A model generated the notes under the pieces. It ran no database searches. It saw nothing but the letters and a program-made list of their open reading frames with translations, and was not told the DNA's origin. DNA of 44,706 bases from assembly GCA_020248405.1 (NCBI GenBank), contig JADCHQ010000025.1, positions 1-44,706 of the forward strand, in the 5' to 3' direction. This DNA comes from Rhodocyclaceae bacterium. Lineage in GTDB: Bacteria > Pseudomonadota > Gammaproteobacteria > Burkholderiales > Ga0077523. A program made the translations under genes and the position numbers. Positions 22,455 through 32,144 of this stretch are shown piece by piece. Position 1 is the stretch's first letter; the number at the start of each line of letters is the position of its first letter.

Positions 22455-23273
22455 TCACTCGTCGTCGCCGCCCAGCAGGCCGCCCAGCAGGCCGCCGGCC
22501 GCGAAGCCGCCCAGCATGGAGCCTTCCTCGCGGGAGCCGCCGCGCTGGGGCGCGGCCGCGAACACGCGGCTTGCCAGCCGCGAGAAGGGCAGCGATTGCA
22601 GGTAGATGGTGCCGGGTCCGCGCAGCGCGGCGAAGAACAGGCCCTCGCCGCCGAACAGCGCGGTTTTCACCTTGCCCACGTACTCGATGTCGTACTGCAC
22701 CGAGGGAGCGAGTGCCACGAGGCAGCCGGTGTCCACCCGCAGCAGTTCGCCGGGGGCGAGATCGCGCTTCATGAGGGTGCCGCTGGCGTGGATGAAGGCC
22801 ATGCCGTCGCCTTCGAGCTTCTGCATGATGAAGCCCTCGCCGCCAAAGAACCCCACGCCGAGCTTGCGCTGGAAGGCGATGCCCAGGGACACGCCGCGGG
22901 CGGCGCACAGGAAGGCATCCTTCTGGCAGATGAAGGTGCCGCCCACCGCCTGGAGGTCGATGGGCACGATCTTGCCGGGGTAAGGTGCGGCGAAGGCCAC
23001 GCGGCGCTTGCCGCTGCCCTGGTTGGTGTAGATGGTGGTGAACAGCGATTCGCCCGTGAGCAGCCGCTTGCCCGCGCCGAGCAGCTTGCCCATCAGGCCG
23101 CCCTGGCTGGCCGACCCGCTGCCGTCGCCGAACACGGTGTCCATGCCGATCTGGTCCTGCATGTACATCATGCTGCCGGCCTCGCCGATGGCGGCCTCGC
23201 CGGGGTCGAGCTCGATTTCCACATACTGCATCTCCGAGCCGAAAATCTCGTAATCGATGACATCCGCCGCCAT
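22455..23273 (-). CDS. AIM24 / TIGR00266-family protein
   Basis: This 272-residue protein starts at ATG 23273 behind AGGAG. Family features are [21 protein letters not shown] (early), [15 protein letters not shown] in the centre, and [24 protein letters not shown] cut at the GELLRVDTG core, followed by [14 protein letters not shown]. The C-terminus is Gly-rich ([19 protein letters not shown]). AIM24-like proteins are beta-rich and widespread, with no firm biochemical role in bacteria. It is divergent from the FtsX-like permease. Confidence 0.88.
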   Translation of the reverse strand: MAADVIDYEIFGSEMQYVEIELDPGEAAIGEAGSMMYMQDQIGMDTVFGDGSGSASQGGLMGKLLGAGKRLLTGESLFTTIYTNQGSGKRRVAFAAPYPGKIVPIDLQAVGGTFICQKDAFLCAARGVSLGIAFQRKLGVGFFGGEGFIMQKLEGDGMAFIHASGTLMKRDLAPGELLRVDTGCLVALAPSVQYDIEYVGKVKTALFGGEGLFFAALRGPGTIYLQSLPFSRLASRVFAAAPQRGGSREEGSMLGGFAAGGLLGGLLGGDDE

Positions 23274-23387
23274 GACGATCTCCTGTAGGGCAACACGTTG
23301 GAAACGCAAGGGGCGCGGAGTCTACCGCAGCCGCTGCGCGCCGGTATGCCCATGGAACCTTGGCGCCGCGGCCGGTTCCGAACGGCC

Positions 23388-25856
23388 ATGAATGCCCGCC
23401 TCGTCCTCGGCCCGCTGCGTCAGCATCCTGGGCGCACCCTCGTGTCCGTGGCCGCCATCGCCCTGGGCGTCGCCCTGGGTTTCGCGGTACAGACCATCAA
23501 CGGTTCCGCCGTGGCGGAGTTCGCCCAGGCGGCGCGCCAGTTGGCGGGCAACGCCGACCTGTCGGTCAGTGGCGCGCGGGAGGGCTTCGACGAGGCGGTG
23601 TTCGCCGCGCTGGCCGGGCACCCGGCGGTGGCTGTGGCGAGCCCCGTGCTGGAAGTGGAGGCACGCCTGGCCGGGCGGCCGGAGGCGCTGCGCATCGTTG
23701 CCCTCGACGCCCTGCGCGCCGGCCGCCTGCAGGGCGCGCTGGTGGAATCCGGCGCCGATTTCACCGATCTGCTGGCGCAGGACACCCTGTTCCTGTCCGC
23801 CGAGGCCATGGCATGGCTGCGCGTGGGCCGGGGTGATGTGCTGGAGTTTCAGGCCGGCCTGGGGCGCGTGCGGTTGCGGGTGGCGGGTGTGCTCACGGCC
23901 GGTGCGGGCCGGGGCCGGCTGGCGGTGATGGATATTGCCGCCGCCCAGGGCGCCTTTGCGCGCCTGGGCCGCATCACGCGGGTGGACCTGCGGCTCGCGC
24001 CGGGAGCCGACGCGGGCGCCCTGGAGCGCGAGGTGGCGCTGCCGCCCGGTACGGCCTTCGAGCGGCCCGCCGAGGCCGGCGAGGCCACGGCGCGCATGAC
24101 GCGCTCCTACCGCGTGAATCTCAACGTGCTGGCGCTGGTGGCGCTGTTCACGGGGGCGCTGCTGGTGTTTTCCACCCAGGCGCTGTCGGTGGCGCGGCGC
24201 CGCGCCCAGATCGCGCTGCTGCGGGTGTGTGGCGTCACACGCGCCCAGGTGCTGCGACTGGTGATGGCCGAGGGCGCGCTGCTGGGCGCGGCCGGGGCGC
24301 TGCTGGGGACCGGCTTCATCCTGCTGGCGTTGCGGCTGGTGGGCGGCGATCTGGGCGCGGGCTTCTTCCGCGGCGTGGCGCCGGCGGCGCGCTGGGACTG
24401 GGCCACGGCCGCGCTGTTCGGTGGTCTTGGCGTGGCGGCGGCGCTGCTGGGCAGCCTGGGCCCGGCGCGCGAGGCGGCTCGCACCCAGCCCTCGGCGGCG
24501 CTCAAGAGCGGCGATGATCAGCGCGCCTTCGCGGGGCTGCGGCCTGCCTGGCCGGGGCTGGTGATCCTTGCCGGTGGCGCGGCCTGCGCCTTCGCCCCGC
24601 CGGTGAACGGCCTGCCCTTGTTCGGCTACGCCGCCATCGCCGCGGGGCTGCTGGGCACCCTCCTGCTGCTGCCGCGCCTGGCGGCGCTGGTGATCGGCGC
24701 CCTGCCCCCGGGGCGTTCGCCGGCTGCGCGGCTGGCCCTGGCGCGGCTGCGCGCCTACCCGGTGCAGGCGGCGGTGAGCCTGGCCGCCGTGGTGGCGGCG
24801 GTGAGCCTGCTGGTGTCCATGGCTGTGATGGTGTTTTCCTTCCGCACTTCCCTGGGCGTATGGCTCGACGCGGTTCTGCCCGCCGACCTCTACCTGCGCT
24901 CGGCCACCGCGGGCGACACGGCCCACCTGTCGCCCGGGCACCAGCGCGCCATTGCGGCCGTGGCCGGAGTGCGGCGGGTGGAATTCCTGCGCTGGCAGCA
25001 GGTGCTGGTGGACGCGCGCCACCCGCGGGTGACGCTGCTCGCCCGCGACGGCGCTGAGGCCGACGCCGAGCAGCGCCTGCCGCTGGTGTCCCGGGCGGCG
25101 CGGCTGCCCGCCGGCCTGCCGCCCGCCTGGGTGAGCGAGCCCATGGCCGCCATCCAGGGCCTCGCGCCGGGCGATGTGCTCGAACTGCCCCTGGCGGGGC
25201 GCGCGCAGCGCTTCGCCGTGGCCGGGGTGTGGCGCGACTACGCCCGCGGCAACGGCGCCGTGCTGGTGGACCGGGCGCGATACGTGGCCCTCACCGGCGA
25301 TGCGCTCGCCAACGACGCCGGGCTGTGGCTCGCGCCCGGGCAGTCCGCCGCGCCCGTGCGCGCGGCCCTGGCGAGCGTGGGCGGGGGCGCGCTGGAGTTC
25401 GCCGATCCCGGGGAGATCCGCGCCCTGTCGCTGGCCGCCTTCGACCGCACCTTCGCCGTGACCTACGCGCTGGAGGGCGCGGCGGTGCTGATCGGCCTGC
25501 TGGGGTTGTCGAGCGCCATCGGCACCGAGGTGCTGGCGCGCCGCCGCGAGTTCGGCATGCTGCGCCACGTGGGCTTCGCGCGCCGCCAGATCGTTCGCAT
25601 GCTGGCCGCCGAGGGTCTGGCGGTGGGCTTCGCCGGGCTGCTGGTGGGCTCGGCCCTGGGTTTCGCCATGAGCCTGGTGCTCATTTACGTGGTCAACGTG
25701 CAGTCGTTCCATTGGGGCATGCAGTTGCACGTGCCCTGGGCAGCGCTGGGCACCTTCGGCGCGCTGATGCTGGTGCTCTCCGGCCTCACGGCGGTGGTGA
25801 GCGGCCGGCAGGCGCTGTCGGGCGATGCCGTGCGCGCCGTGCGGGAGGACTGGTGA
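23388..25856 (+). CDS. FtsX-like ABC transporter permease (MacB/LolE type)
   Basis: This 822-residue protein is a long double-FtsX permease. The first transmembrane helix is at residues about 18-38 (TLVSVAAIALGVALGFAVQ), followed by a periplasmic domain and three helices (LALVALFTGALLVFSTQAL, RLVMAEGALLGAAGALLGTG, ATAALFGGLGVAAALLGS). A second FtsX unit lies from ~480 onward (LAAVVAAVSLLVSMAVMVFS, then EGAAVLIGLLGLSSAIGTEVL). No ATPase gene is adjacent, so it must use one elsewhere. It is coupled by a 1-bp TGATG overlap to the AttH/CrtC-like gene and probably exports a lipid or lipoprotein. Confidence 0.88.
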   Translation: MNARLVLGPLRQHPGRTLVSVAAIALGVALGFAVQTINGSAVAEFAQAARQLAGNADLSVSGAREGFDEAVFAALAGHPAVAVASPVLEVEARLAGRPEALRIVALDALRAGRLQGALVESGADFTDLLAQDTLFLSAEAMAWLRVGRGDVLEFQAGLGRVRLRVAGVLTAGAGRGRLAVMDIAAAQGAFARLGRITRVDLRLAPGADAGALEREVALPPGTAFERPAEAGEATARMTRSYRVNLNVLALVALFTGALLVFSTQALSVARRRAQIALLRVCGVTRAQVLRLVMAEGALLGAAGALLGTGFILLALRLVGGDLGAGFFRGVAPAARWDWATAALFGGLGVAAALLGSLGPAREAARTQPSAALKSGDDQRAFAGLRPAWPGLVILAGGAACAFAPPVNGLPLFGYAAIAAGLLGTLLLLPRLAALVIGALPPGRSPAARLALARLRAYPVQAAVSLAAVVAAVSLLVSMAVMVFSFRTSLGVWLDAVLPADLYLRSATAGDTAHLSPGHQRAIAAVAGVRRVEFLRWQQVLVDARHPRVTLLARDGAEADAEQRLPLVSRAARLPAGLPPAWVSEPMAAIQGLAPGDVLELPLAGRAQRFAVAGVWRDYARGNGAVLVDRARYVALTGDALANDAGLWLAPGQSAAPVRAALASVGGGALEFADPGEIRALSLAAFDRTFAVTYALEGAAVLIGLLGLSSAIGTEVLARRREFGMLRHVGFARRQIVRMLAAEGLAVGFAGLLVGSALGFAMSLVLIYVVNVQSFHWGMQLHVPWAALGTFGALMLVLSGLTAVVSGRQALSGDAVRAVREDW

Positions 25857-26929
25857 TGCAACGCCTGCGGCGCCGGCTGCTTGCCCTGCTGGCGGCGATG
25901 CCGTGCGCGCCGGGCCGTGCCGAGGTGCTCTATCCGCGCCTGGCGGGGCCTGTGCCCCTGCGGTTCCCGCGAGACCACGGCGCCCATCCCCAGTGGCGCA
26001 CCGAGTGGTGGTACATCACCGGCTGGCTGCGGGAGCAGGGCGGTGGCGCCCTCGGTGTGCAGGTCACTTTCTTTCGCAACCGCCCCGGCCTGCAGGAGGG
26101 CAACCCCAGCCGCTTCGCCCCTTCGCAACTGCTGTTCGCCCACGCCGCCCTGGCCGATCCGGCCCACGGCCGTCTGCGCCACGACCAGCGGGCCGCGCGC
26201 ATGGGCTTCGGCCTGGCCGAGGCGGCCCAGGACACCACCGATCTGCGCCTCGACGGCTGGACACTGGCCCTGCAGGGCGACACTTATCACGCGCGCGTCG
26301 CCGCGCGCGACTTCGCCCTGGCGCTGGCCTTCCGCGCTGCCGGCCCGCCCCTGCTCCAGGGCGAGGGCGGCTACAGCCGCAAGGGCGCGCGTCCGGAGCA
26401 GGCCAGCCACTACTACTCGCGCCCCCATCTGGCCGTCACGGGCACGGTGGAATGGGGCGGCCGCCGGCGCGCCGTGGACGGCACCGCCTGGCTCGATCAC
26501 GAATGGTCCAGCGAGATCCTCGACGCGCAGGTCCAGGGCTGGGACTGGACCGGCCTTAATCTCCATGACGGGCGCGCCCTCATGGCCTTTCGCATGCGCG
26601 GGCGCGACGGCGGCCTGCGCTGGGCCGGTGGCGGCCTGGCCAGCCCGGGCGGCGGCTTTCGCCCGCTTGCGCCCGGCGAGGTGCAACTGGAGCCGCTGCG
26701 CACATGGACCAGTCCGCGCACCGGCATCGTCTGGCCCGTGGCCATGCGCCTGCGCGCGGCCGGCGAAGATCTGGTGCTCGAGCCGCTCATGGATGATCAG
26801 GAGCTCGACTCGCGCGCCAGCGTGGGACTGATCTACTGGGAGGGCGCGGTGCGCGCCCTGCGCCAGGGGCGCGAGGCGGGGCGGGGCTACCTGGAACTCA
26901 CCGGTCACGGCGCGCCGGTGCGGCTATGA
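25856..26929 (+). CDS. Secreted AttH/CrtC-like lipocalin-fold protein
   Basis: This 357-residue protein starts at ATG 25856 in a TGATG overlap with the permease stop. A signal peptide (LLALLAAMPCAPGRAEV) precedes the double-lipocalin AttH/carotenoid 1,2-hydratase fold: HPQWRTEWWYITGWLR, LGVQVTFFRNRPG, FAHAALADP, HYYSRPHL and the hallmark WLDHEWSSEIL. Such proteins pair repeatedly with MacB-like permeases and likely bind a hydrophobic ligand in the periplasm. Hydratase activity on carotenoids is possible but not implied by context. Confidence 0.88.
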   Translation: MQRLRRRLLALLAAMPCAPGRAEVLYPRLAGPVPLRFPRDHGAHPQWRTEWWYITGWLREQGGGALGVQVTFFRNRPGLQEGNPSRFAPSQLLFAHAALADPAHGRLRHDQRAARMGFGLAEAAQDTTDLRLDGWTLALQGDTYHARVAARDFALALAFRAAGPPLLQGEGGYSRKGARPEQASHYYSRPHLAVTGTVEWGGRRRAVDGTAWLDHEWSSEILDAQVQGWDWTGLNLHDGRALMAFRMRGRDGGLRWAGGGLASPGGGFRPLAPGEVQLEPLRTWTSPRTGIVWPVAMRLRAAGEDLVLEPLMDDQELDSRASVGLIYWEGAVRALRQGREAGRGYLELTGHGAPVRL

Positions 26930-26975
26930 TCGCGGGCCACGCGCCTGCCAGGCGCCACGCACACTGAACCCCTTC

Positions 26976-28199
26976 ATGCCCGCCACCTGGAATCCCGGAG
27001 AAACCACCACCGTCATCATCGGACTGCTGGCGCTGGTGGCTGGCATGGCGGTGTACGGGCGCTCGCGCTGGCTGCGGCGGCTGAACATTCCCGCGGCGGT
27101 GGTCGGCGGGCTGGCCGTGTCCACGGGCACGCTGGCGTTGTATGCGGCCACGGGCACGGAGGTGAAGTTTGCTGACGGCCTGCGCGACCTGCTGCTGCTG
27201 GTGTTCTTTTCCACCATCGGGCTGTCGGCGCGGCTCAAGGCGCTGCGCGAGGGCGGGGGGCCGCTCGCGCTGCTTTGCCTGTCGGTGGTGCTGTTGCTGG
27301 TGCTGCAGAACGCCGCCGGCATTCTGGTGGTGAGCGCCTTCGGCGAGCATCCGTTCTACGGGCTGCTGATGGGCAGCGCGTCCTTCATGGGCGGGCCGGG
27401 CACGGCCATGGCGTGGGCGCGGGAGGCGCAACTGACCTTCGGCCTGGAGCGCGCGCCGGAGATCGGGCTTGCCGCGGCCACGGTGGCGGTGGTGACCGGG
27501 GCGCTGGTGTCGGGTCCCATTGCCGGCAGGCTGGTGGAGCGCCACGGGCTTGGGCGCCTGCCCGCGGCGGGCACCGCGCCGGCGCAGGCCCGCGCCCACG
27601 GCCCCGCGCCGGAACCGGTGCCTGGCGCCACCGTGAGGCAGGTATTGGAGGCGCTGTTGCTGGTGGCCATTGCCCTGGGCGCGGGCGATCTGCTCAACGC
27701 CTGGGCGCGGGCCCATGGGCAGGTGTTGCCCGGTTTTCTCACCGCCATGCTGGCGGGCGTGGCGCTGAGCAACGCCCTGGACTTCGCCGGCCGGCGAATT
27801 CCCATGGAAGGCGTGGAGCAGGTGGGCGAGCTTGCCCTGCAGGTGTTCCTGGTGCTCTCGCTCATGAGCCTGCGGCTGTGGGCCGTGGGCGGCGTGATCC
27901 TGCCCATGCTGGTGAATGCCGTGGTGCAGACTGCCCTGAGCGCGCTGGTGGCGGTGTACGTGCTGTTCCGGCTGCTGGGGCGCGACTACAACGCGGCCGT
28001 CACGGCGGGCGGCTTCCTGGGGTTCGGGCTGTCTTCCATGCCCGTGGCCATGGCCACCATGGAGCAGATCACCGCGCGCTACGGGCCCTCGCCCCGGGCC
28101 TTCCTGCTCATCACCCTGTGCGGGTCGGTGTTCGTCGATCTGTCCAACGCGCTCATCATCAAGGCGTTCCTGGCGCTGCCGGTGTTCGCGGCCGCTTGA
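26976..28199 (+). CDS. gltS: Sodium/glutamate symporter, GltS family
   Basis: This 407-residue membrane protein has about ten to twelve helices. Family signatures include LLLVFFSTIGLSARL, the reentrant-loop motif GSASFMGGPGTAMAW, the matching second-half region FLGFGLSSMPVAMATMEQI, and LCGSVFVDLSNALIIKAFL. GltS imports glutamate with sodium. The second half has a slightly extended linker (RAHGPAPEPVPGATV). It is a single gene with a terminator-like stem just after the stop. Confidence 0.9.
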   Translation: MPATWNPGETTTVIIGLLALVAGMAVYGRSRWLRRLNIPAAVVGGLAVSTGTLALYAATGTEVKFADGLRDLLLLVFFSTIGLSARLKALREGGGPLALLCLSVVLLLVLQNAAGILVVSAFGEHPFYGLLMGSASFMGGPGTAMAWAREAQLTFGLERAPEIGLAAATVAVVTGALVSGPIAGRLVERHGLGRLPAAGTAPAQARAHGPAPEPVPGATVRQVLEALLLVAIALGAGDLLNAWARAHGQVLPGFLTAMLAGVALSNALDFAGRRIPMEGVEQVGELALQVFLVLSLMSLRLWAVGGVILPMLVNAVVQTALSALVAVYVLFRLLGRDYNAAVTAGGFLGFGLSSMPVAMATMEQITARYGPSPRAFLLITLCGSVFVDLSNALIIKAFLALPVFAAA

Positions 28200-28202
28200 C
28201 GG

Positions 28203-28223
28203 GCGGCGCCCCCGCGGCGCCGC
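28203..28223. terminator. Bidirectional terminator hairpin
   Basis: GCGGCGCC pairs with GGCGCCGC (8 bp, loop CCCGC) in the 25-bp gap between the convergent gltS and beta-barrel gene stops. Confidence 0.6.
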
Positions 28224-28224
28224 A

Positions 28225-29025
28225 TCAGTCGAACAGGTAGCGCACGCCCACCTCGAAGTTCCAGTTGTATACCCACGGCAGCGAGTCGCCGTGCAGGCCC
28301 ACACCCGGGCGCCCCCACACGGCCACGTGGCGGTTCAGGAAGCGGCCCACCTCGGTTTCCAGGGTGAAGCCCGTGCGGCCATTGCGCTCGTGGTCCACGA
28401 ACAGCGCGTTCTCGATGCCGGTGTAGAAGTTGCCGGGCCAGCGGGAGAGAATGAAAAAGCGCGCCACGGTGTAGTTCACGTTGCGCCGCGTCGGATCGCC
28501 CGATACCGACACGAAGTGCTGCAGGCCAGGGAAGAAGGTGGTGCGCAGCCGTGGCGCGTCGAAGGACATGAAGGCAAAGGGCGCCACCACGTTCTTGCCG
28601 TAGCCGTAGTCGCGGTCCTCAGCCGTGTCGAAGGCGGTTTCGACCCCGGCGATGAGCGCGTAGCCGGGGGTGCGCAGGGCGCGGTAGGCGAGCCGCACGT
28701 TCAGGTCGCCCGCCCCGGATGCGCCGGGCTGGCCCTGAGACCTCGGGTCATAGGTGGCGAAGGGTGTCTCGACGCGCAATTGCAGCACCTTGCTGAAGGC
28801 GTAGTCGAGCCGCGGGTAGGTATAGGTCCGCTCCGCGCCGCCCTGTAGCGCCTGGAACTCGTGGCGCATTTCGAAGCGCGTGCGAAAGTCGGTGGGGTCG
28901 AGCTTTCGGGTGAAATCCGGCGGTGGGGCCGGTGCGGGCGCCGCCGTTTCAGCCGCGGCGAAACAAGTGGACAACGGCAGCAACAGCAGGGCGCGCCAGG
29001 CGCGCGCGGTGTGACGCGGGAGCAC
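28225..29025 (-). CDS. Outer-membrane beta-barrel protein of unknown role
   Basis: This 266-residue protein starts at ATG 29025. A signal peptide (ALLLLPLSTCFAAAETA) and Pro/Ala-rich linker precede alternating amphipathic strands (RTYTYPRLDYAFSKVLQLRVETPFATYD, DLNVRLAYRAL, YALIAGVETAFD, shown as separate strands) and a C-terminal aromatic strand ending NFEVGVRYLFD, the signal for barrel assembly. It resembles transporter-like barrels of the phenol-MetA type. The substrate is unknown. Confidence 0.7.
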   Translation of the reverse strand: MLPRHTARAWRALLLLPLSTCFAAAETAAPAPAPPPDFTRKLDPTDFRTRFEMRHEFQALQGGAERTYTYPRLDYAFSKVLQLRVETPFATYDPRSQGQPGASGAGDLNVRLAYRALRTPGYALIAGVETAFDTAEDRDYGYGKNVVAPFAFMSFDAPRLRTTFFPGLQHFVSVSGDPTRRNVNYTVARFFILSRWPGNFYTGIENALFVDHERNGRTGFTLETEVGRFLNRHVAVWGRPGVGLHGDSLPWVYNWNFEVGVRYLFD

Positions 29026-29212
29026 TCTAGAACCTTTCGATGGCGGCCTCGCGGCCCTGGGGTGCGCATGCCGGGGCCGGCGCCACCCGCAATAAAAGGC
29101 GACGATTATGCGTTGGCAAGATGACGGTTTTCCGTAACGCCCTGTCGCGGGCTGCGAGCGGTGGGCCGCCGGCTTGTCCTACACGCCCAGCCCTCCTTCC
29201 CGGCTCGATCCT

Positions 29213-30163
29213 TCAAGGGCGCGAGATCGATTTGAAGAACGCCCACACTTTTTCCGATCCATTGAAGGATTGAATGGGCGCAGTGCCGTCCCGTCGCGAT
29301 TGCGTGCCGGGCCAGCCGTGCCCGCCCTCGGAATCGATGATCGAGATGGTGACCGCACCGCCCGCGGTGGCGGCGTAGGTACGGGTGGTGTAGGTGTCGC
29401 GCACTTCCACCACGGGCTTCGATTGCGAGCGGTTGGCCGCCACCCAGAAAGCGACCGTTTCTTCGAGGGGCTTGTAGGGCGCGGTCTGTCCGGCACGCAC
29501 CATCGGATTACGGCTCATGCCGCCCGTGATCGGCACCTCGTCATCCTTGGCGCCGTTGATCATCAGGATAGGCAGGCTGACGGCAGGTTTTTGATCGAAC
29601 GCGAACATCGCCCCCACCACCGGCGCGATGGCGGCGAGCTTTTCGGGCCGCCTCGCGCCATAGACAAAGGTCATCATGGCGCCGTTCGAGCCGCCGGTCA
29701 TGTAGATGCGCGACGGGTCGGCGCGATGCTCCTTCACGAGCAGGTCGATCAGCGCGTCCAAGTAGCCGATGTCGTCCACGGTGCCGATCTTGCGGCGCAA
29801 CAGGTAGCCCGTGTTCCAGGCGTGATTGCCCGCGCGCCACTCGGTGCCCTCGGGATACACCACCGTGAAGCCTTCCCTCAGGGCAATCGCGTCGAAACCC
29901 GTCCTCTGGCGCTGCATGTCCGCGTTGCCGGCGCCGCCGTGCAGCACCAGCACCGCCGGCCGCGCCTGTCCGGCGGGCGCTTCGTTCACGAGGATCGCCC
30001 GGCGTTGGGTATCGCCAACCTTGAAGCGCAGCTCCGCGCCCCGGGTGGCGGGAACCAGTGCCAGAACTAGCGCCAGGGCCAGCAACAGCCGCGGTGCCAG
30101 CCTCGCGCTAGCGGCGCGCGTTGCATGCCGGGTAGGTTGGGTCTTCGTGCCGTGGCTGAACAT
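29213..30163 (-). CDS. Secreted PHB-depolymerase/LpqC-like esterase
   Basis: This 316-residue protein has a signal peptide (LAPRLLLALALVLALVPATRGAE). The alpha/beta-hydrolase core has VLVLHGGAGNA (oxyanion hole), GYLDALIDLLVKEHRADP, and the nucleophile elbow GGSNG (Ser in YMTGGSNGAMMTF). The acid is likely the Asp of INGAKDDEVP and the base the His of EGGHGWPGT. Family members cleave poly-hydroxybutyrate, feruloyl or acetyl esters. It is monocistronic, facing away from gltS. Confidence 0.88.
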   Translation of the reverse strand: MFSHGTKTQPTRHATRAASARLAPRLLLALALVLALVPATRGAELRFKVGDTQRRAILVNEAPAGQARPAVLVLHGGAGNADMQRQRTGFDAIALREGFTVVYPEGTEWRAGNHAWNTGYLLRRKIGTVDDIGYLDALIDLLVKEHRADPSRIYMTGGSNGAMMTFVYGARRPEKLAAIAPVVGAMFAFDQKPAVSLPILMINGAKDDEVPITGGMSRNPMVRAGQTAPYKPLEETVAFWVAANRSQSKPVVEVRDTYTTRTYAATAGGAVTISIIDSEGGHGWPGTQSRRDGTAPIQSFNGSEKVWAFFKSISRP

Positions 30164-30217
30164 GGTGGGCTCCGGTTCTGGTTGTGGATGGGACTGGTCA
30201 TCGCGCCGCCGAAGTGG

Positions 30218-30766
30218 CTAGCCGCAGCGCTCGTCGCCGCGCCGCGGGGCGCGTTTGGCGAGCTTGCGCTGCAGCGTGCGCCGGTACATCCCGAGGCTGC
30301 GTGCCGTGGCCGACACATTGCCGCCGTTCTCCGACAGCGCGCGCTGGATGTGTTCCCACTCCAGCTGGTCCACCGACAGGGGGCGAGGGGATTCGGCGGC
30401 CCCGCCGGCGATGCCGGCGGGAGGGGGGTCGAAGGCGGCGACGATGTCGTCGGCGTCGGCGGGCTTGGGCAGGTACTGGGTGGCGCCGAGCTTGATGGCG
30501 TCCACGGCGGTGGTGATGCTGGCGTAGCCGGTGAGCACGACGATGCGCATGTCCTGGGACAGCGCGCGCAGCGCAGGCAGCAGCCGCAGGCCGGAATCGC
30601 TGCGCAGCCGCAGGTCCACCACGGCGTGGGTGGGTACCCGCCGGTGGGCCAGGGCGAGGGCAGACTCGCCGTCGTGCGCCGTGCTTACCTCGAAGCCGCG
30701 CCGTTCCAGGGCCCGCCCCAGCACCCGGCAGAAGGTCTGGTCATCGTCCACCAGCAGCAGGTGCAT
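30218..30766 (-). CDS. regA: RegA/PrrA/ActR-type response regulator
   Basis: This 182-residue protein has a receiver domain (LLVDDDQTFCRVLGRAL, phospho-Asp in VVDLRLRSDSGL, Thr/Lys switch in VLTGYAS and YLPKPAD) and a short Fis-like DNA-binding helix-turn-helix at the end (IQRALSENGGNVSATARSLGM, then YRRTLQRKL). It has the small two-domain RegA layout and no AAA+ domain. It is 21 bp downstream of the RegB-type kinase gene and is its cognate partner, controlling redox-linked respiration or assimilation genes. Confidence 0.9.
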   Translation of the reverse strand: MHLLLVDDDQTFCRVLGRALERRGFEVSTAHDGESALALAHRRVPTHAVVDLRLRSDSGLRLLPALRALSQDMRIVVLTGYASITTAVDAIKLGATQYLPKPADADDIVAAFDPPPAGIAGGAAESPRPLSVDQLEWEHIQRALSENGGNVSATARSLGMYRRTLQRKLAKRAPRRGDERCG

Positions 30767-30787
30767 GGGTACGGGCCTGTGGGCGTG

Positions 30788-32074
30788 TCAGGCTGCCAGG
30801 GGCGCCAGCGGCAGCTCGACGCGGGTGAGCGCGCCGCCGCCGTCGCGATCGAGCAGCTGGATGCGGCCGCCGAAGCGCTCGATGGCCGAACTGGCGAGCA
30901 GCAGGCCGATGCCCATGCCCTGGGGCTTGGTGGACACTGGCGTGCGCCCGGCCACCCGCGCCACCGCCTCGGGCAATCCCGCGCCCTGGTCGCGGATCTC
31001 CAGGGTGAGGTGATCCGGCCGCCAGCGGCCGTCGATCTCCACGCCCGCCGGACTGGCATCGGCGGCGTTGTTGAGCAGCGAGACCAGCGTCTGCCCGAGG
31101 GTGCGCTCGTCGGCGATACGCGGCGCCGGACCCTCGCCCGACAGGCGGCAGCGCAGAGCCACACCCGGCCGGAGCACCTGCCAGCCCTCGATGGCGCGCG
31201 CCAGGTACTGGTCCAAGGGCAGCGAGCCGGTGCGCTCCGCGCGCTGCTGGCCCGCCGCCGCGGCGAGCCCGGAGATGGCGCTCTTGCAGTGTTCCACCTG
31301 CTGGCGCAGCAGCCGCGCATCGGCCGCCAGGTCGGGTCGCTCGCCCAGCGACAGCTCGAGCTCGCGCGCGATCACCGCCATGGTGGCGAGCGGTGTGCCC
31401 AGCTCGTGGGCGGTGCCCGCGGCCAGGGTTCCGAGCGCCAGCACCTGCTGGTCGCGCATGGCACGCTCGCGCGCCTCGGCCAGCCGGCGGTCGCGTTCGC
31501 GAAGCGAGACGGCCATGCGCGTCACCACGCTCACCACCACCCCGGCGCTCAGCACGAAGCTGATCCACATGCCCAGCACGTGCAGGCCGAAGTCCACACC
31601 CTCGCCCAGATGGATGTGCCCGACCGGCGGCTCCAGCATGCCCAGCAGCGTATAACTGCCCAGCGCCAGGGCGGCGATCACCCAGACGCGGCGCGACGGC
31701 AGTGCCGTGGCGGCAATCACCAGCGGCAGCAGCAGCAGCGAGCAGAAGGGATTGGTCCAGCCGCCGGTGAAGCGCAGCACCGCCGCGATGGCGCCCGTGT
31801 CCAGGGCCAGGTGCGCCAGCAGCACGCTGTCGTCCACGGGCGCGGGCTGGCGCAGGCGCCAGCCGGTGTACCCGTTCAACGCCGCCACAGCCACGCCCAC
31901 AGCGGCGAGGATGAACACCGGCAGCGAGGCCTCGCTCAGCACGCCCGAGACGGCCGCCACGGCCGCAAGCGCCACCAGCGCCAGCCAGCGCAGTTGGAAC
32001 AGCCGCCGCAGCATGGGACGGGCGTCTTCGCCCGGGGGGGCGGCGCCTGGCGCAGCGGGTTCCGGTGCAGACAT
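30788..32074 (-). CDS. regB: RegB/PrrB-type redox-sensing histidine kinase
   Basis: This 428-residue protein starts at ATG 32074. Six transmembrane helices include the quinone-binding signature GGWTNPF between helices. The H-box is ALGTLAAGTAHELGTPLATM. A Cys in RQQVEHCKSAI lies at the place of the redox-active cysteine of RegB. ATP-binding boxes are LVSLLNNAADAS, IRDQGAGLPE and GMGIGLLLASSAI. RegB kinases sense quinone-pool redox state. With the adjacent regulator it forms a complete RegBA pair. Confidence 0.92.
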   Translation of the reverse strand: MSAPEPAAPGAAPPGEDARPMLRRLFQLRWLALVALAAVAAVSGVLSEASLPVFILAAVGVAVAALNGYTGWRLRQPAPVDDSVLLAHLALDTGAIAAVLRFTGGWTNPFCSLLLLPLVIAATALPSRRVWVIAALALGSYTLLGMLEPPVGHIHLGEGVDFGLHVLGMWISFVLSAGVVVSVVTRMAVSLRERDRRLAEARERAMRDQQVLALGTLAAGTAHELGTPLATMAVIARELELSLGERPDLAADARLLRQQVEHCKSAISGLAAAAGQQRAERTGSLPLDQYLARAIEGWQVLRPGVALRCRLSGEGPAPRIADERTLGQTLVSLLNNAADASPAGVEIDGRWRPDHLTLEIRDQGAGLPEAVARVAGRTPVSTKPQGMGIGLLLASSAIERFGGRIQLLDRDGGGALTRVELPLAPLAA

Positions 32075-32144
32075 GGATCGGTTTCGAGTCAGGTTACCGG
32101 CCCTGTGCAGCACGGACCGTTGCGGCGAATCACGCCTCACGCGT

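Noticed and set aside
22062..23288. A 408-codon plus-strand ORF
   Set aside because: It is antisense to the AIM24 gene, which has a clear family signature and ribosome-binding site.
23322..25730. An 802-codon minus-strand ORF
   Set aside because: It is a His/Gln/Arg-rich low-complexity shadow of the FtsX-like permease.
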